The translations under genes and the position numbers were made by a program. DNA of 40,098 bases. Origin: DATKPC01 sp035524275 (GTDB lineage Bacteria > Pseudomonadota > Gammaproteobacteria > Burkholderiales > Burkholderiaceae_F). The notes under the pieces are model-generated. The model saw only the letters and a list, made by a program, of their open reading frames with translations, was not told where the DNA came from and did not search any database. Positions 39,658-40,098 of this stretch are shown here, piece after piece; position 1 is the first letter of the stretch, and each line of letters begins with the position of its first letter. The stretch spans positions 1 to 40,098 of the forward strand of contig DATKPC010000016.1 in assembly GCA_035524275.1 (NCBI GenBank). The letters run 5' to 3'.

Positions 39658-40098
39658 CCCTGCGCTCCCCCCGACAGCGTCACCGGGGCTGCGGGCTTCG
39701 CGGAGCCTCCCACCATCCCGGTCACGAGTTGCCGCCGGTCCTCGCGCTTGGCGAGCGACTTGAAGCGGGCGGCTCCGGCGAAACCGTGCGGGTCGCCGCC
39801 GCGTTCGCTCGGATTACGCTCGGACGCGAAGGCGCCTTCGGTACCCGTCACCGCAGCGCTGTGGCGCCACGCGTCGCCGGTGATCGCGCGTCCGCTCGAG
39901 CGACCCTCGCCGGTGACCCGCGCGTGCGCCGGCGCGCCCGTGGCGCGCGACGGCCGGCGCTCCAGCGGCCGGAATTCGAAGTTGCCGGTAATCCGGCCTT
40001 CGCCGAGCGCGAAGGACCCGGTGATCGGCACCGCACCCGCCGCGTCGGCCGCGGTCGCCCCTCCGGCCCCGGCCTCGGCCTTGGCCTCGGCGATCGCG
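39654..40098 (-). CDS. csoS2: Carboxysome scaffold protein CsoS2, C-terminal part (5' end outside window)
   Basis: The frame is open from the window edge to the stop at 39654, giving the last 147 complete codons. Repeats of the ITG/VTG type are visible (VPITGSFALGEGRITGNFEF, then RVTGEGRSSGRAITGDAWRH and AAVTGTEGAFASERNPSERG). The C-terminal peptide ends APVTLSGGAQG, the conserved shell-anchoring tail of CsoS2. CsoS2 binds RuBisCO through its N-terminal repeats and the shell through the middle and C-terminal regions. The N-terminal and middle regions lie beyond the window. It overlaps csoSCA by 4 bases. Confidence 0.95.
   Translation of the reverse strand, partial: AIAEAKAEAGAGGATAADAAGAVPITGSFALGEGRITGNFEFRPLERRPSRATGAPAHARVTGEGRSSGRAITGDAWRHSAAVTGTEGAFASERNPSERGGDPHGFAGAARFKSLAKREDRRQLVTGMVGGSAKPAAPVTLSGGAQG

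Noticed and set aside
1..40098. tRNA or rRNA genes.
   Set aside because: No cloverleaf, T-loop GTTCGAATC-type motif in context, or rRNA segment was recognised on either strand by eye.

Overview
The window looks like chromosomal DNA of a GC-rich betaproteobacterium, probably a facultatively autotrophic member of the Burkholderiales. The evidence is the high GC, the hemE-priA neighbourhood, a TRAP/MFS-rich heterotrophic gene set, and an alpha-carboxysome operon with a DAB inorganic-carbon pump at the right edge. The taxonomic call is an inference from gene content and protein flavour, not from a marker-gene search.

Layout. (1) 1-5149, plus strand: a catabolic operon with the 3' end of a short-chain dehydrogenase, a TRAP transporter (binding protein, then a fused DctQ-DctM permease) and a transketolase split into N and C subunits. 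A decayed GFA-family gene (5147-5569, minus) lies at its end. (2) 5638-8758: a GntR/HutC regulator divergent from an MFS carrier, then a lipoprotein-like amidohydrolase. (3) 8759-16742: an accessory zone. It holds an orphan group II intron domain V-VI, a truncated IS3 element, an RND adaptor-pump pair without an outer-membrane factor, and a coupled TetR-glycosyltransferase pair. That last pair lies between inverted sets of a short repeat, with IS66 debris alongside. (4) 16743-25230, housekeeping: glmS divergent from an Lrp/AsnC regulator, a rhomboid protease, a membrane GGDEF protein with a degenerate active site, priA, hemE and a DUF167 gene. A DnaA-box-bearing intergenic region separates hemE and priA. 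(5) 25386-29679, plus strand: a universal stress protein, an oxalate/formate-type MFS antiporter, a ketopantoate-reductase-like protein and an oxalate-CoA-ligase-like enzyme, probably an oxalate utilisation operon. (6) 29709-31422: a small membrane protein and mnmE. (7) 31522-40098, minus strand: csoS2 (3' end only), csoSCA, csoS4A, csoS4B, csoS1, acRAF, a Nudix-ThiE fusion gene, dabB and dabA.

How the parts fit. The DAB complex would accumulate bicarbonate in the cytoplasm. CsoSCA would convert it to CO2 inside a shell made of CsoS1 hexamers and CsoS4A/B pentamers organised by CsoS2, with acRAF assisting RuBisCO assembly. RuBisCO itself must lie beyond the right edge. The oxalate module would release CO2 and formate, which suits a facultative autotroph. 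The most unusual features are the Nudix-ThiE gene inside the carboxysome/DAB operon with an eroded ThiE half, the orphan intron domain V-VI, the repeat-bounded TetR-glycosyltransferase island, and the GGEAF protein with an intact inhibitory-site motif.
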